From the NCBI GenBank assembly GCA_016987375.1, contig PJRA01000412.1, positions 2,718,570-2,782,569 of the forward strand: a DNA stretch of 64,000 nucleotides, read 5' to 3'. Origin of the DNA: Brachionus koreanus. Lineage: Eukaryota; Rotifera; Eurotatoria; Ploima; Brachionidae. Below are positions 63,436-64,000 of this stretch, piece after piece (within the stretch, counting starts at the first letter, position 1; every line of letters starts with the position of its first letter). The position numbers and the translations under genes were made by a program. The notes under the pieces were generated by a model that searched no databases, was not told the origin of the DNA, and saw only the letters and a list, made by a program, of their open reading frames with translations.

Positions 63436-64000
63436 ATTTTTGGTTTACAACCAAGCCCATAGAAACAGAAAGAGAGAGAGAGTAAAAACTTTTCTCTACT
63501 TTCTTCCTTTTTCTACTTTTTTAAAAAATTGGCAATGTGAATTTTCATACAAAATTTTCATTACCAAAATTAAAAAATTTTATAACTTTTGTTCTAAAGG
63601 CCCAAATTTGTTCTGCTGTTGAAACAACGTGAAACAACTGTTGTTTCACCTACTGCAGAGGTCTGCAAAATCTATGAAAATTGATTGCGATTTATTTTCA
63701 ATATTTTTATTTTAAATGAAATTTTGCAGACTTCAGCAGTAGGTGAAACAAAAGTTGTTTCACTTTGTTTCATCAGCAGAACAAATTTGGGCTTTTAGAA
63801 CAAAAGTTATAAAATTTTTTAATTTTGGTAATGAAAATTTTGTATGAAAATTCACATTGCCAATTTTTTAAAAAAGTAGAAAAAGGAAGAAAGTAGAGAA
63901 AAGTTTTTACTCTCTCTCTCTGTTTCTATGGGCTTGGTACCGTCAGTGAACCGCCAAAAGTTGATGTTGACCGTTTTGTTGGCTCACTGTGAAAATAAAA
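63436..64000. other. 3' flank almost entirely occupied by a palindromic element
   Basis: From 63451 to 63937 is a foldback element (listed separately). The last 60 bases are unique and not informative. Confidence 0.6.
63451..63937. mobile_element. 487-bp foldback element with about 215-bp near-identical inverted arms
   Basis: The arm starting CCAAGCCCATAGAAACAGA (63451) is repeated inverted to 63937, with only about ten differences over about 215 bp and a spacer of about 50 bp. The arms contain a (GA)n run, TTGGCAATGTGAATTTTCAT, and GAAACAA/TTGTTTCACCTACTGC blocks. It is non-coding. High arm identity suggests a young insertion, gene conversion between arms, or hairpin-mediated repair. Related arms occur at 41410, 42482 and 2847. 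Confidence 0.88.

Overview
The window is animal (metazoan) nuclear DNA. It is very AT-rich. Most genes are broken by short introns of about 45-60 nt with plain GT...AG ends, and a few introns are enlarged by inserted mobile DNA. A compact, AT-rich invertebrate such as a monogonont rotifer (Brachionus-like) fits best, but that is inference from gene style; I could not run a search. There are no bacterial, phage or CRISPR features.

Layout. 1-2600: two LINE reverse transcriptase fragments, both on minus. 2652-7667: SLC1-type glutamate transporter gene (minus, 7 exons) with foldback/TIR elements in its last intron and a third LINE fragment in its first. 9156-11186: intronless SMYD4-like SET/MYND gene (minus). 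11.2-17.9 kb: AT-rich DNA with few signals. 17922-22953: two-exon gene for a 1658-residue Q-rich, AT-hook nuclear protein (plus). 24.1-25.1 kb: hAT and reverse transcriptase relics. 26107-28559: 11-exon copper monooxygenase of the DBH/MOXD1 family (minus). 30379-37194: TOPBP1 homologue (minus, 8 exons), whose 2.56-kb intron 7 holds a TIR element. 40643-44839: nicotinic acetylcholine receptor alpha subunit (plus, 7 exons, one of 9 nt). 46.1-46.6 kb: IS630/Tc1-type transposase relic. 48322-49724: p38 MAP kinase (plus, 7 exons). 51.8-53.9 kb: tnp2-like transposase relic (minus) beside a BEN-like relic (plus). 56.3-57.0 kb: LINE endonuclease relic. 57603-58083: small Ly6/uPAR protein (plus, 3 exons). 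61948-63435: disordered protein of unknown function (plus), followed by a near-perfect 487-bp palindromic element.

The genes do not form an operon or a shared pathway. They are ordinary animal genes: ligand-gated channel, transporter, secreted oxidase, stress kinase, DNA-damage scaffold, chromatin/methyltransferase proteins. Between and inside them sits a diverse mobile-element layer: LINEs, hAT, IS630/Tc1, tnp2-like transposases, and a foldback family whose arms share GGCAATGTGAA-like sequence. The most unusual points are the 9-nt receptor microexon carrying the loop-A tyrosine, the foldback family lodged mostly in introns, the transporter with a degenerate TM8, the TOPBP1 homologue ending before BRCT7/8, and the p38 kinase with an altered P+1 loop. 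Exon joins were worked out by hand from reading phase, splice signals and family similarity. No transcript was available.
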